Shown: positions 9,378 through 17,403, counted from the first letter of the stretch. The stretch is DNA of 64,000 nucleotides from Actinomycetospora cinnamomea (GCF_003096675.1 NZ_QEKW01000015.1:62001-126000); one strand, 5' to 3'. Numbers and translations are program-made. The notes: a model not told the origin generated them from the letters alone.

Positions 9378-9848
9378 GTGACCGAGGACGACACCGGGCG
9401 ACCCGCGCAGCGCTCGGCCGGCAGCGTGGCCGTCGTCGACCGCGCCGGCGTCGCGGGCAGCGTCGACACCGACCGCAGCGTCGCGGTGGCGGGCAGCGTG
9501 GGCACGGTCGGGAGCGTCGCCGTGGCCCAGAGCGCCGGGACGGCCGGGAGTGTCGCGGTGGCCGGCAGCGTGGCGACCGCGGGCAGCGTCGCGGTGGCCG
9601 GGAGCGCCGCGACCGCGGGCAGCGTCGCGGTCGCCGGGAGCGCCGCCACCGCCGGCAGCGTCGGGATCGTCGCGAGCGTCCTCACCGTCCTCGGCGTCGG
9701 CCTCCGCCGGTGCCTGGGCACGCTGGCCTGCGTGGACTGCACCCGGTGCGTCGGGTGCATCGCGTGCGTCGACTGCGTGGACTGCGTGGGGTGCATCGGC
9801 TGTGTCGGCCTGCGCGGGGCGGTCGGGCAGCGCGGCGTCCGCGCCTGA
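9378..9848 (+). CDS. hexapeptide-repeat protein with a Cys-every-third-residue ladder
   Basis: I do not know a function. From the GTG at 9378 the 156-residue product has three parts. Residues 13-96 are hexapeptide repeats of the AGSVAV / AGSAAT type. Residues 94-110 are hydrophobic. Residues 118-142 have nine cysteines at exactly every third position (118, 121, 124, 127, 130, 133, 136, 139, 142), with Val/Ile and Asp/Gly between, then a VGLRGAVGQRGVRA tail. A period of three or six suits a left-handed beta-helix with stacked cysteines. Synonymous codons vary between repeats, which argues for selection on protein. It is divergent from the BASS gene and convergent with the DUF1579 fusion. Confidence 0.6.
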   Translation: MTEDDTGRPAQRSAGSVAVVDRAGVAGSVDTDRSVAVAGSVGTVGSVAVAQSAGTAGSVAVAGSVATAGSVAVAGSAATAGSVAVAGSAATAGSVGIVASVLTVLGVGLRRCLGTLACVDCTRCVGCIACVDCVDCVGCIGCVGLRGAVGQRGVRA

Positions 9849-9853
9849 CCACG

Positions 9854-10792
9854 TCAGGGCCCGGGCTCGGACCCCGCCTCATCGCCGGCGCGCCCGGCCG
9901 TCACCACGACGAACTCCGGGACGCCGCCGAGCAACCGTTGCCAGGTCGGCGTGAGGTGGCCGACGACCTCGTCGGCGGGCACGGTGCGCGGTGACCGGAC
10001 CTCGTAGGAGACCCCGTCCGAGGTGAGGACGCCGCGGCCGGCCGCCAGGAGGTTGCGGCACCAGTCGACGTCGCTGCCGTAGGGCAAGGGAAGGGCGAAG
10101 CCGCCCGGCACGGGGCGGGCGACGAGCGGGGTCGTGTAGGCCCGGCCGGACCGGCGCCCGACGTGCCCGAGGCGGGAGGCATACCAGTGCCGCCGTCCCG
10201 CGAGGTAGCGCATCAGCGGGTTGAGCGCGTGCTTGTTGAACCGGCGGACGGCGTCGTTCAGGGCCGAGTGCCCGGCGGGCGCGTCGGTGACGGGCGTGCA
10301 GCGGTACTCCTCGACGAGCGACCACTCCCCGCCCTCCACGCGGACCTCGTTCCGCCAGGTGATGCCGCCGTCGGACTCCAGGTCCCACGTGAGCCGCAGC
10401 CGGACCGCCGGCTCGCCGATGGACTCGAACACCAGCCGGTCGCCGGCGATGTGGCCGGCCATCACCGCCGCGTGCCCGTAGCAGTCGGCGAGGGTGGCCC
10501 GGTACTCACCGCGGGCGGGGTCCCAGCCGGCGACCCAGTGCAGCTGCCAGCTCACCGCGGGGGTGCCGTCGAGCAGGTACTGCTCCTGCCGGTAGTCGCC
10601 GACCACCCAGCGGCCGTCCTGGATGAGGGTGTGGGTGCCCGACCCGGTGGCCGTCATCGCGGGGCTCCCCGGACCCATGGCCCCGGCGGTGATCGTGCCG
10701 CTCCAGGTGGTGTCCCGGTGGAAGCGCCGCAGCGCCGCCATCTCGGCACCCACGGCGACGGGCTGGGGGACGGTGTCCTGGACGGTCGTCAC
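9854..10792 (-). CDS. DUF1579-like domain fused to deazaflavin (F420)-dependent nitroreductase-fold domain
   Basis: The product (312 residues from the GTG at 10792, preceded by GAGGAGG) looks like a fusion. Residues about 10-165 resemble DUF1579 (a lipocalin-like beta barrel: LRRFHRDTTWSG, QEQYLLDG, W-rich strands). Residues about 180-305 resemble the deazaflavin-dependent oxidoreductase (DDN/FDOR) split barrel: FNKHALNPLMRYLAGRR, GHVGRRSGRAYTTPL and the SDVDWCRNLLAAG cofactor-site motif. FDOR proteins use F420 or related flavins in actinobacteria. Both domain calls are from pattern memory; the junction is continuous in one frame. Confidence 0.72.
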   Translation of the reverse strand: MTTVQDTVPQPVAVGAEMAALRRFHRDTTWSGTITAGAMGPGSPAMTATGSGTHTLIQDGRWVVGDYRQEQYLLDGTPAVSWQLHWVAGWDPARGEYRATLADCYGHAAVMAGHIAGDRLVFESIGEPAVRLRLTWDLESDGGITWRNEVRVEGGEWSLVEEYRCTPVTDAPAGHSALNDAVRRFNKHALNPLMRYLAGRRHWYASRLGHVGRRSGRAYTTPLVARPVPGGFALPLPYGSDVDWCRNLLAAGRGVLTSDGVSYEVRSPRTVPADEVVGHLTPTWQRLLGGVPEFVVVTAGRAGDEAGSEPGP

Positions 10793-10997
10793 GGTGGCCT
10801 CCTCGAGGGCCTCGGCGATCGGTGGCGGTCGGCCCGGCCACCGTCGGCCCGCGGCGCGGCGCGGACCAGGCGTCGAAGGTCCCGCTCCGGGGCGCTGCTC
10901 GGCCCTGCCCCCGCCCGACCGTGTGGCCTCGACGATCCGGTGCCGGACGGTCCTCGCCACTACAGTGCGGGGGAGCCGGACGGGGGGCACGGGAGGG

Positions 10998-11732
10998 GTG
11001 CGCGTGGACGTCGTCGACTTCGACGACTACGCCGAGCGCTGGTCGCGGGCCCACGGTGGCTACGACGTCCGGTCCTCCCGGTCGACACGGGCCTGGCTGC
11101 GCGTCGCCCACCGCCTCGCCTCGCCGCTGGCCCGCCGCCGGGTGCCGCCGACGTGGGTGACCGCCGTCGGCGGGGTCGGCGCCGTCGCGGTCACCGGGGT
11201 CGCCGCCCTCGGCGGTCGGTGGCCGCTGCTCGCGGCGGCCCTGGTGGTGGTCGTGGCGTTGCTCGACGGCGTCGACGGCGCCCTGGCGGAGATGACGGAC
11301 AGCACCACCGCGTGGGGTCGGGTGCTCGACCAGCTCGTCGACCGCATCGGCGACGTCGCGATGGTCGTCGGCCTGTGGGCCCTCGGTGCCCCCGGGCCGG
11401 TGTGCGCGGCGGCCGCGGTGCTGACCGTGCTCGACGAGTCGATCCGCTCGAGCGCGAGCGCCGCGGGGCTGACCGAGGTCGGCCTGGTCGCCGTCGCCGA
11501 GCGCCCCGTCCGGCTGCTCCTCGGCGGCCTCGCGCTCGCCGCGGCGGGCGCCGTCCCGTCCGCGGCCATGCCGATCGTGACCGCCGGTGCCGCCCTGTGG
11601 GCGTTCCTGTCCCTGCTCGCGACGGTGCAGCTGGTCGTCAACGTCCGCCGCCGGCTGCGCGGGCGCCCGCGCGACCTGCCGAGGACCGAGGACCAGGGGG
11701 AGGTCGGGGAGGAGCCGTCCGGGCACCAGTGA
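10998..11732 (+). CDS. CDP-alcohol phosphatidyltransferase family membrane protein
   Basis: The product (244 residues from the GTG at 10998) has about five to six hydrophobic helices and the CDP-alcohol phosphotransferase signature at residues 90-115: D90-G-V-D93-G-x2-A then G107-x3-D111-x3-D115. These Asp residues bind the metal and the CDP moiety. The position that is Arg in the consensus DG-x2-AR is Glu98 here. Family members attach a polar alcohol to a CDP-lipid to make phospholipids such as phosphatidylinositol phosphate or cardiolipin precursors; the acceptor is unknown. A GTG two codons later could also be the start. Confidence 0.83.
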   Translation: MRVDVVDFDDYAERWSRAHGGYDVRSSRSTRAWLRVAHRLASPLARRRVPPTWVTAVGGVGAVAVTGVAALGGRWPLLAAALVVVVALLDGVDGALAEMTDSTTAWGRVLDQLVDRIGDVAMVVGLWALGAPGPVCAAAAVLTVLDESIRSSASAAGLTEVGLVAVAERPVRLLLGGLALAAAGAVPSAAMPIVTAGAALWAFLSLLATVQLVVNVRRRLRGRPRDLPRTEDQGEVGEEPSGHQ

Positions 11733-11756
11733 GGTGCGCGCCGATCTCCCCGTCGC

Positions 11757-12212
11757 TCACTCGCGCTCGACGGTGCGCAGGCCGTGCGCCGGCGTCCACC
11801 ACTCCACGACGAGGCGCGTGGCCCCGGCGTCGAGGTGGGTGTGGACGACCTCGCCGATGTCGGCGCGGAAGAGGTCGCCGCTCGGCCCCTCGGTGATCTC
11901 GCCGGCGGCGAGCGCACGACCGGCGATCTTGGCCTCGCCGGGCCACTGGGCCTCGGCGCCCTCGACCGGGTCGACCGTGGCGCTGTGCAGCGCGAAGCGG
12001 GGGTCGCGGCGCAGGTCGGCACCCTTGCGGGCCCCGGCCATCGAGCCGAAGGTCAGCTCGCCGTCCGCGAACTCGGCCTCGATGCCGGAGATCCGCGGCG
12101 ACCCGTCGGCCCGGAGCGTCGCCAGGGTCTTGTGTCGGTGGGCGTCGAACAGCTCCCGGACCCGTCGGGCGAACTCCGGCTCCGCGTCCTCGACGTCCTG
12201 CCAGCTGGTCAC
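11757..12212 (-). CDS. pyridoxamine 5'-phosphate oxidase-family split-barrel protein
   Basis: This 151-residue protein starts at the GTG at 12212. It has the flavin-binding split-barrel pattern: ELFDAHRHKTLATLRADGSPRISGIEAEFADGELTFGSM, then KGADLRRDPRFALHS, typical of the PNPOx-like stress/F420-binding group. The N-terminal half should bind FMN or F420 and a phosphate group. It is divergent from the App1/PLD fusion at 12279. No pyridoxine pathway gene is near, so a general flavin or F420 reductase role is more likely than vitamin B6 synthesis. The substrate cannot be told. Confidence 0.82.
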   Translation of the reverse strand: MTSWQDVEDAEPEFARRVRELFDAHRHKTLATLRADGSPRISGIEAEFADGELTFGSMAGARKGADLRRDPRFALHSATVDPVEGAEAQWPGEAKIAGRALAAGEITEGPSGDLFRADIGEVVHTHLDAGATRLVVEWWTPAHGLRTVERE

Positions 12213-12278
12213 GCGCCGATGATGGCACCGCCCTCCGACACCGCGGGCTGCTTGTCGCCGATCGGCCCTCCCGCCACG

Positions 12279-14471
12279 ATGCGAACGGTGACCACGGGGC
12301 GGCCGGCAAGGCTCGGGGTCGTCTACGACATCGACGGCGTGCTCCGCGTGGCGCCGTTGCGGCGGCAGTGGGGTCGGCTGCGCGCCCTGGTGGCGCACGG
12401 GCCGCGGGACCGCCGCTCGCTGCTGGGCATGCAGCGCGTCCTGCACGTGCTCGCCGACGCCGACCCGCCGGCCGACGTGCACTTCCTGACCGCGCTGCCG
12501 ATCGAGCTCGCCCGTCCGCTGACGGCGGCCCTGCGCCACGACCAGTACCCCGGCGGCACGGTCCTGATGGCCGGACGGGCGCTCCTCTCCGGCTGGCTGT
12601 TCGGCGCGGGCCTGGAGCGCAAGCGCGAGACGCTCGACCGCCTCGCCGCGCGGCACCCGGACACGCACTGGGTGCTCGTCGGCGACGACGCCGGCCACGG
12701 CCCCGAGCTGTTCGGCGGCTTCGCCCGCGACCACCCGGACCGGGTCGCGGCGATCGCGATGCGCAGGCTCCTGGACGTCGAGGACGCGTCGACGCGCGCC
12801 GACGACGGTGGGCCCCCGGTGGTCACGGCCCCGAACGGCGAGGAGATGCTGCCGGGGCTGCGGGCGGTGCTGGGCCTCGACGAGGCCGGGGGCGCGCCGA
12901 GGATCGACGACTGGTTCCTCACCGACGCCCAGCGCGGGAACCCGGCGACGCGCCTCCGGGCGTGGACCGACGGCAACGACGTGCGCCCGCGCGTGCACGG
13001 CAGCGTCTACTACCGCGCCCTCGCCGACCGGCTGGCCACGACCGGCACCGGCGACCAGGTGCTCTTCCTGGGGTGGCGCGGCGACGGCGACCAGCAGCTC
13101 ACCGACCGGGGGCCGACCGTCGCCCAGGCGCTCGCGAGCGCGGCACGGCGCGGGGCCCGGGTGTGCGGGCTGCTGTGGCGCTCGCACCTGTCGGCGATCG
13201 GGTACCACGTCGAGCGGAACCGGCGACTGGCCGCGGACCTGCGCGCCGCCGGCGGCGAGGTGCTGCTCGACCAGCGCGTCCGCCCGCTCGGCAGCCACCA
13301 CCAGAAGCTCGTCGTGATCCGTCGCGACACCGACCCGCGGGACGACGTGGCCTACGTCGGCGGCATCGACCTGGTCCTCGGCGCCCGCGACGACATCGTC
13401 CACCGCGGCGACCCGCAGTCCAGCGGGGCCGCGAACGCCTACGACCGCGACCCCCGCCACGACGCCCAGCTCGAGCTGCGCGGACCGGTCGTCCGGGATC
13501 TCCACGAGGTGTTCTTCGAGCGATGGGTCGACCCGACGCCGCTGGTCCGGCTGCCCTGGCACGTCGTTCCCGACCTCGTCCACCGCCTGCCCCTGCGGGG
13601 GTCACCGCTGCCCGTCCCCGCGCCGGACCCGCCCCCGGCCGGACGGTGCGCGGTGCAGGTCCTCCGCACCTACCCCCGGCGGACCCCGCCGCTGCCGTTC
13701 GCGCCGTGGGGCGAGCGCAGCGTCGCCCGCGCGTTCATCAAGGCGCTGGGCCGGGCGCGGCGGATCGTCTACGTCGAGGACCAGTACCTGTGGTCCGCGG
13801 ACGTCGCGCGGGTGTTCGCGGCCGCCCTCCGGCGCGCCCCGCAGCTGCACCTCGTCGCGGTGGTCCCGCGCCCGCACCGTGACGCCCGCCCGGGCCCCGC
13901 GGTGATCGGACAGGCGGAGGCGATCGCGATGGTGCACGAGGCCGGCGGCGACCGCGTGCAGATCCTCGACGTCGAGAACGACGAGGCGAGCCCGGTCTAC
14001 GTGCACGCCAAGGTCTGCGTGGTCGACGACGTGTGGGCCACCGTCGGCAGCAACAACTTCAACACGCGGTCCTGGACCCACGACTCCGAGCTGGTCACGG
14101 CGATCCTCGACGACGAGCGCGACCGTCGAGCGCCCGTGGACCCCGGCGGTCTCGGCGACGGCGCCCGCGGCTTCGCCCGGCGTCTACGGCTCGAGCTGAT
14201 GCGCGAGCACCTCGGCCTCGCCGACGACACCGCGATCCTCGACCCCGATCAGGCCGCCGGCACGGTGCGGGCGCGGGCGGCGGCGCTGGACGCCTGGCAC
14301 GCGGCGGGTGCCCGGGGCGCGCGACCGCCGGGCCGCCTGCGTCGCCACACGCCGGCGCACGAGCAGGTGGAGGTGACCCGGCGGCGGCGTTGGATCACCG
14401 GGCCCGCCTACCGGATGGTGCTCGACCCCGACGGCCGCCCCCTGCGCGCCCGGCTGCAGCGCACCTACTGA
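12279..14471 (+). CDS. App1-like phosphatase domain fused to phospholipase D
   Basis: The 730-residue product joins two lipid-active domains. Residues about 10-180 look like the App1/DUF2183 HAD-type phosphatidate phosphatase domain: D17-I-D19-G, a KRETLDRLAARHPDTHWVLVGDD block and a PELFGGFARDHPDRVAAI tail. Residues about 240-660 are phospholipase D: HKD1 is H341-Q-K343 but the expected Asp348 is Arg; HKD2 is complete, H576-A-K578...D583, followed by GSNNFNTRSW. Such a protein could turn a phospholipid into phosphatidate and then diacylglycerol. Start choice among 12219, 12222, 12279 and 12288 is uncertain; I took the ATG at 12279. Confidence 0.8.
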   Translation: MRTVTTGRPARLGVVYDIDGVLRVAPLRRQWGRLRALVAHGPRDRRSLLGMQRVLHVLADADPPADVHFLTALPIELARPLTAALRHDQYPGGTVLMAGRALLSGWLFGAGLERKRETLDRLAARHPDTHWVLVGDDAGHGPELFGGFARDHPDRVAAIAMRRLLDVEDASTRADDGGPPVVTAPNGEEMLPGLRAVLGLDEAGGAPRIDDWFLTDAQRGNPATRLRAWTDGNDVRPRVHGSVYYRALADRLATTGTGDQVLFLGWRGDGDQQLTDRGPTVAQALASAARRGARVCGLLWRSHLSAIGYHVERNRRLAADLRAAGGEVLLDQRVRPLGSHHQKLVVIRRDTDPRDDVAYVGGIDLVLGARDDIVHRGDPQSSGAANAYDRDPRHDAQLELRGPVVRDLHEVFFERWVDPTPLVRLPWHVVPDLVHRLPLRGSPLPVPAPDPPPAGRCAVQVLRTYPRRTPPLPFAPWGERSVARAFIKALGRARRIVYVEDQYLWSADVARVFAAALRRAPQLHLVAVVPRPHRDARPGPAVIGQAEAIAMVHEAGGDRVQILDVENDEASPVYVHAKVCVVDDVWATVGSNNFNTRSWTHDSELVTAILDDERDRRAPVDPGGLGDGARGFARRLRLELMREHLGLADDTAILDPDQAAGTVRARAAALDAWHAAGARGARPPGRLRRHTPAHEQVEVTRRRRWITGPAYRMVLDPDGRPLRARLQRTY

Positions 14472-14477
14472 CCGCCC

Positions 14478-14963
14478 TCAACCGAGGACGGCGTCGGACG
14501 GCTCGAGCCCCGGCGTCCCTGCCGGGGCGACGCCGTCCCGCAGCCGTCGCAGCACCGTCTCGAACTGCTCGGCGTCGGTGCCGAGCAGCTCCCGGAACCG
14601 GCCGCGCACGTCGGCGACCGCCTCGTCCCACTCGGCCAGGGCACGGAGGCCGCGCGTCGAGACGACGATGAGGACCCGGCGACGGTCTTCGTGGTCGCGC
14701 CGCCGCAGCACGAGGTTCGCGGCCACCATCCGGTCGACGAGCTTGCTGAGCTTCGGCGCGAGGAGCAGCACGTGGTCGGCGACCACGTTCATCGGGCAGC
14801 CCCCGCGGTCGGCGAGGAGGCGCAGGATCCGCCACTGGTCGAGGCTGGAGCCGCAGCGACGCAGCGCCTCCTCCAGCCGTCCGGTGAGCGTCCGCTCGAC
14901 GAGCGACAGCAGGCGGAGGGACTCGTCGACGTCTCCCGTCGCCCGTCCGTCGCTGGCTGGCAC
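14478..14963 (-). CDS. MarR family transcriptional regulator
   Basis: This 161-residue regulator (GTG at 14963) has the MarR winged-helix layout: a helical dimer segment LLSLVERTLTGRLEEALRR, recognition region NVVADHVLLLAPKLSKLVDRMVAANLVLRRRDHEDRRRVLIVVSTRG, and a C-terminal helix. It is divergent from the amide-receptor gene at 15088 with 124 bp between. This arrangement suggests it controls the amide cluster that follows, perhaps through the 12-bp palindrome at 16241-16252. The ligand is unknown. It ends 6 bp from the PLD-fusion stop (convergent). Confidence 0.85.
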   Translation of the reverse strand: MPASDGRATGDVDESLRLLSLVERTLTGRLEEALRRCGSSLDQWRILRLLADRGGCPMNVVADHVLLLAPKLSKLVDRMVAANLVLRRRDHEDRRRVLIVVSTRGLRALAEWDEAVADVRGRFRELLGTDAEQFETVLRRLRDGVAPAGTPGLEPSDAVLG

Positions 14964-15087
14964 CGCTCGATGGTAGCCAGGAGGGCGGTCGCGGCGGCGG
15001 CCTCGTCGTCGCGGGCCCCCGATGGGCGCGGCCGGCTCCCACGATCGGAGCAGTCCCACGCCGGGGTGTGCTCGCTAGCGTCGTGCA

Positions 15088-16176
15088 ATGGCCGAGTCGC
15101 TGGTCCGCCGCCCGGGGACGGCGCCTGGACGCGACGTCCTCGACATGGCCTTGGTGATCCCGCTGCAGGGTCCCGCCGGCATCTTCGGGCCCTCCTGCGA
15201 GAGCTGCGCCGCGCTGGCCGCGCAGGAGATCAACGCCGAGGGCGGCGTGCTCGGCCGGGAGCTCAACCTCGTGCCGGTCGACGGGGGCCGCAGCCCGGCC
15301 GAGGTGGCCGTCGAGGTCGACGCGCTGGTGAGCGCCGGCGCGGTGCAGGCCGTGACGGGCTGGCACATCTCGGCGGTCCGCGAGGCGGTCGCGCCGCGCA
15401 TCCGCGGTCGCGTGCCCTACGCCTACACCGCGCTCTACGAGGGCGGCGAGGACCGGCCGGGGCTGTTCCTCACCGGCGAGACACCGGACCTCCAGCTCGG
15501 GCCGACGCTGGACTGGTTCGCCGGCACGGCGGGCGTCCGGCGCTGGATGATCGTGGGGGACGACTACGTCTGGCCCCGCCGGTCGGCCGCCACGGCGGCG
15601 CGCTACCTGCGCCGGATCGGCGGGACGGTCTGCGACGAGGTGTTCGTGCCGCTCGGGACCTCCGATTTCGCGGGCGTCCTGCGCCGCGTGGAGGCCAGCG
15701 GCTGCGAGGCGGTGCTGATGCTGCTCATCGGCGACGACGCCGTCGCCTTCAACCGCGCCTTCGCGGCGGCCGGCCTCGACCGGGACATCCTGCGGTTCAG
15801 CTCGCTGATCGAGGAGAACGTCCTGCTCGCCTCCGGCCCCGAGAGCACCCGCGGGCTGATGACCTCGGCGGGCTACTTCGAGGACCTGGCGACGAGCTCC
15901 GGGCTCGAGTTCGCCGCCACCTACTTCCGAGAGTTCGGCGACGACGCGCCGGTCCTGAACAGCCTCGGCGAGTCGTGCTACGAGGGCGTCCGGCTGCTCA
16001 CCGAGCTCATGCGGCGCGCCGGCTCGACCCAGGTCCCGGCGATGATGTCGGTGGCCGACGGGCTCGCGTACGAGAGCCCGCGCGGCACCGTCGAGCTCCG
16101 CGACCGGCACCTGCAGCAGAAGGTCTTCCTGGCCGTGGCGGACGGTCTGAGCTGGGACGTCGTCCAGCAGCTGTGA
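15088..16176 (+). CDS. AmiC-like cytosolic amide receptor (periplasmic-binding-protein fold)
   Basis: The 362-residue protein is a Peripla_BP_6 / branched-chain-type receptor close in pattern to AmiC and urea/short-amide binding proteins: DMALVIPLQGPAGIFGPSCESCAALAAQEINAEGGVLGREL near 20-60, TGWHISAVREAVAP near 90-105, and a C-terminal NSLGESCYEGVRLLTELM. It has no signal peptide or lipobox, so it should stay in the cytosol as a sensor, as AmiC does in Pseudomonas. There is no AmiR antiterminator here; the divergent MarR gene is the nearest partner. It leads into the FmdB-AmiS-FmdA genes. Confidence 0.8.
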   Translation: MAESLVRRPGTAPGRDVLDMALVIPLQGPAGIFGPSCESCAALAAQEINAEGGVLGRELNLVPVDGGRSPAEVAVEVDALVSAGAVQAVTGWHISAVREAVAPRIRGRVPYAYTALYEGGEDRPGLFLTGETPDLQLGPTLDWFAGTAGVRRWMIVGDDYVWPRRSAATAARYLRRIGGTVCDEVFVPLGTSDFAGVLRRVEASGCEAVLMLLIGDDAVAFNRAFAAAGLDRDILRFSSLIEENVLLASGPESTRGLMTSAGYFEDLATSSGLEFAATYFREFGDDAPVLNSLGESCYEGVRLLTELMRRAGSTQVPAMMSVADGLAYESPRGTVELRDRHLQQKVFLAVADGLSWDVVQQL

Positions 16177-16213
16177 CCGTCCGGGGTCGGACGGCGACGG
16201 CCCGCGACGGCCG

Positions 16214-16243
16214 TTGACAGCCTCGTCACCACGTCGCTAGTTT
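16214..16243 (+). promoter_or_regulatory. sigma70-like promoter of the formamidase genes
   Basis: A perfect TTGACA at 16214-16219 is followed after 18 bases by TAGTTT at 16238-16243. This is the best promoter match I saw in the window and lies about 70 bp before the FmdB-like start at 16315, in the 138-bp gap after the amide receptor. Confidence 0.6.
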
Positions 16244-16252
16244 CCTAGGAAA
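16241..16252. promoter_or_regulatory. 12-bp palindromic operator candidate
   Basis: TTTCCTAGGAAA is a perfect 12-bp palindrome overlapping the -10 element and the likely transcription start of the amide operon. A MarR dimer bound here would block RNA polymerase. The regulator assignment is inference. Confidence 0.55.
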
Positions 16253-16314
16253 TCAATTCCAACGACGCATATCTCGCCTCGTCGCCGGGGCCGCGACGAA
16301 GGGAGACACCCCCG

Positions 16315-16599
16315 ATGGCCCTCTACGCGTACCGGTGCGGCGAGGACGGGCCCGTCGACGTGGTGCGGCCGCTCGGCACCGCGCCGCCGGTGATCTCCTG
16401 CCCGACCTGCGGCGCCGACGCCCCACGGGTGTTCACCGCGCCCATGCTCGGGCTGGCCGACCGATCGCGGGTGGCCGCGATCGACCGCGCCGAGGCGTCC
16501 CGCACCCAACCGGCGGTGGTCTCCGCGCCGCCACCCCGTCCGTCGCGGGCACCGCGACCCCGTCTCGACCCCCGGACCGCGGCGCTGCCGCGGCCCTGA
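16315..16599 (+). CDS. FmdB-like zinc-ribbon protein of the formamidase cluster
   Basis: The 94-residue product begins MALYAYRCGEDGP and has CPTCGADAPRVFTAP at about 28-45, the layout of FmdB-type regulatory zinc ribbons found beside formamidase genes. The usual first CxxC is reduced to one Cys (Cys8), so only three of four zinc ligands are seen (Cys8, Cys28, Cys31). The last 40 residues are Pro/Arg-rich and disordered. It is first after the TTGACA promoter. FmdB was described as a possible regulator of formamidase expression; the exact role is unproven. Confidence 0.75.
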   Translation: MALYAYRCGEDGPVDVVRPLGTAPPVISCPTCGADAPRVFTAPMLGLADRSRVAAIDRAEASRTQPAVVSAPPPRPSRAPRPRLDPRTAALPRP

Positions 16600-16711
16600 C
16601 CCCACCCGCACACCCACCCGCACCCACCCGGCCGCGCCCTCGAGGGTCGGACCGGGCGCTCCGCCCTGCCCTCTCCCGGGCGCCCGCGGAGGTCGACAGG
16701 AAGGGACTCCC

Positions 16712-16744
16712 ATGCTGATCCGAGGGGCGTCGGCCCGTGGCTAG
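16712..16744 (+). CDS. candidate 10-codon leader ORF overlapping the amide-channel start
   Basis: An ATG at 16712 with a good AGGAAGGGA site 7-15 bases upstream reads ten codons (MLIRGASARG) to a TAG at 16742-16744, overlapping the GTG start (16737) of the AmiS-like gene in another frame. It could couple ribosomes onto the channel gene or be chance. No homology can be judged at this length. Confidence 0.3.
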   Translation: MLIRGASARG

Positions 16745-17372
16745 CGTCGGCCTGCTGTTCGTCGGCGCCGTGCTCTTCATCAACGGCGTCATGCTGCTGG
16801 GCTGGGTCGACGCCCGGTCGGCCGCACCGATGAACTTCTTCGTCGGCGGCCTCCAGATCATCACACCCACCTACCTGATCTTCACCGCGAACGGGGACGC
16901 CGACGTCATCCTCGCCGCGTCGGGGCTCTACCTGTTCTCGTTCACCTACCTCTACGTCGCGGTGAACCTGACCTGGGACCTCGACAGCACCGGCCTCGGC
17001 TACTTCTGCCTGTTCGTCGCCGTCACGGCGCTGGTCTTCTCGTTCCTGAACTTCACCCGCTTCGCGGACCCCGCCTTCGGCGTCATCTGGCTCTACTGGG
17101 CGTTCCTCTGGTCCTTGTTCTTCGTGCTCCTGGGACGCAAACGCGAGGAGATCGGGCGCTACACCGGGGCGGTCTGCGCCATCCAGGGATGGGTGACCGC
17201 CTGGATCCCCGCCCTCCTGCTCCTCACCGGCGCCTACGCCGAGATCGGCGTCCCGCTCGCGTTCGGCCTGGCGATCTTCGGTGTCGTCGTCTTCGCCGCG
17301 CTGATCCCCTGGGCCCGCCGCTCCCGGACCCCCACGACGCCGACCCGCACCGGCGAGCCCGCCGTCGCCTGA
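16737..17372 (+). CDS. amiS: AmiS/UreI family amide or urea channel
   Basis: The 211-residue membrane protein matches AmiS/UreI proton-gated channels: it opens VASVGLLFVGAVLFINGVMLLGWVD and has six to seven helices, including the conserved FLNFTRFADPAFGVIWLYWAFLW block near 102-125. Family members pass urea or short amides through the inner membrane. The GTG at 16737 aligns with the usual family start (short residues before VGLL), with GAGGGG about 10 bases upstream. It lies between the FmdB-like gene and formamidase, so it very likely admits formamide or acetamide for FmdA. Confidence 0.88.
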   Translation: MASVGLLFVGAVLFINGVMLLGWVDARSAAPMNFFVGGLQIITPTYLIFTANGDADVILAASGLYLFSFTYLYVAVNLTWDLDSTGLGYFCLFVAVTALVFSFLNFTRFADPAFGVIWLYWAFLWSLFFVLLGRKREEIGRYTGAVCAIQGWVTAWIPALLLLTGAYAEIGVPLAFGLAIFGVVVFAALIPWARRSRTPTTPTRTGEPAVA

Positions 17373-17403
17373 CCGTCCCGTCCGCCCAGCCAGGAGAGAT
17401 CCG

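Noticed and set aside
9248-9796. Minus-strand extension of the BASS gene over the repeat region
   Set aside because: Thr/Leu/Pro-Ala repeats are the reverse image of the hexapeptide gene; the GGAGGAC site places the true start at 9247.
5735-9994. A very long plus-strand open frame of about 1400 codons
   Set aside because: It runs antisense to the SNF2 and BASS genes, has no domain, and is explained by GC-rich codon bias leaving the mirror frame free of stops.
11784-12278. Plus-strand extension of the App1/PLD gene
   Set aside because: It overlaps the PNPOx-fold gene on the minus strand and contains no App1 block; family similarity begins after 12279.
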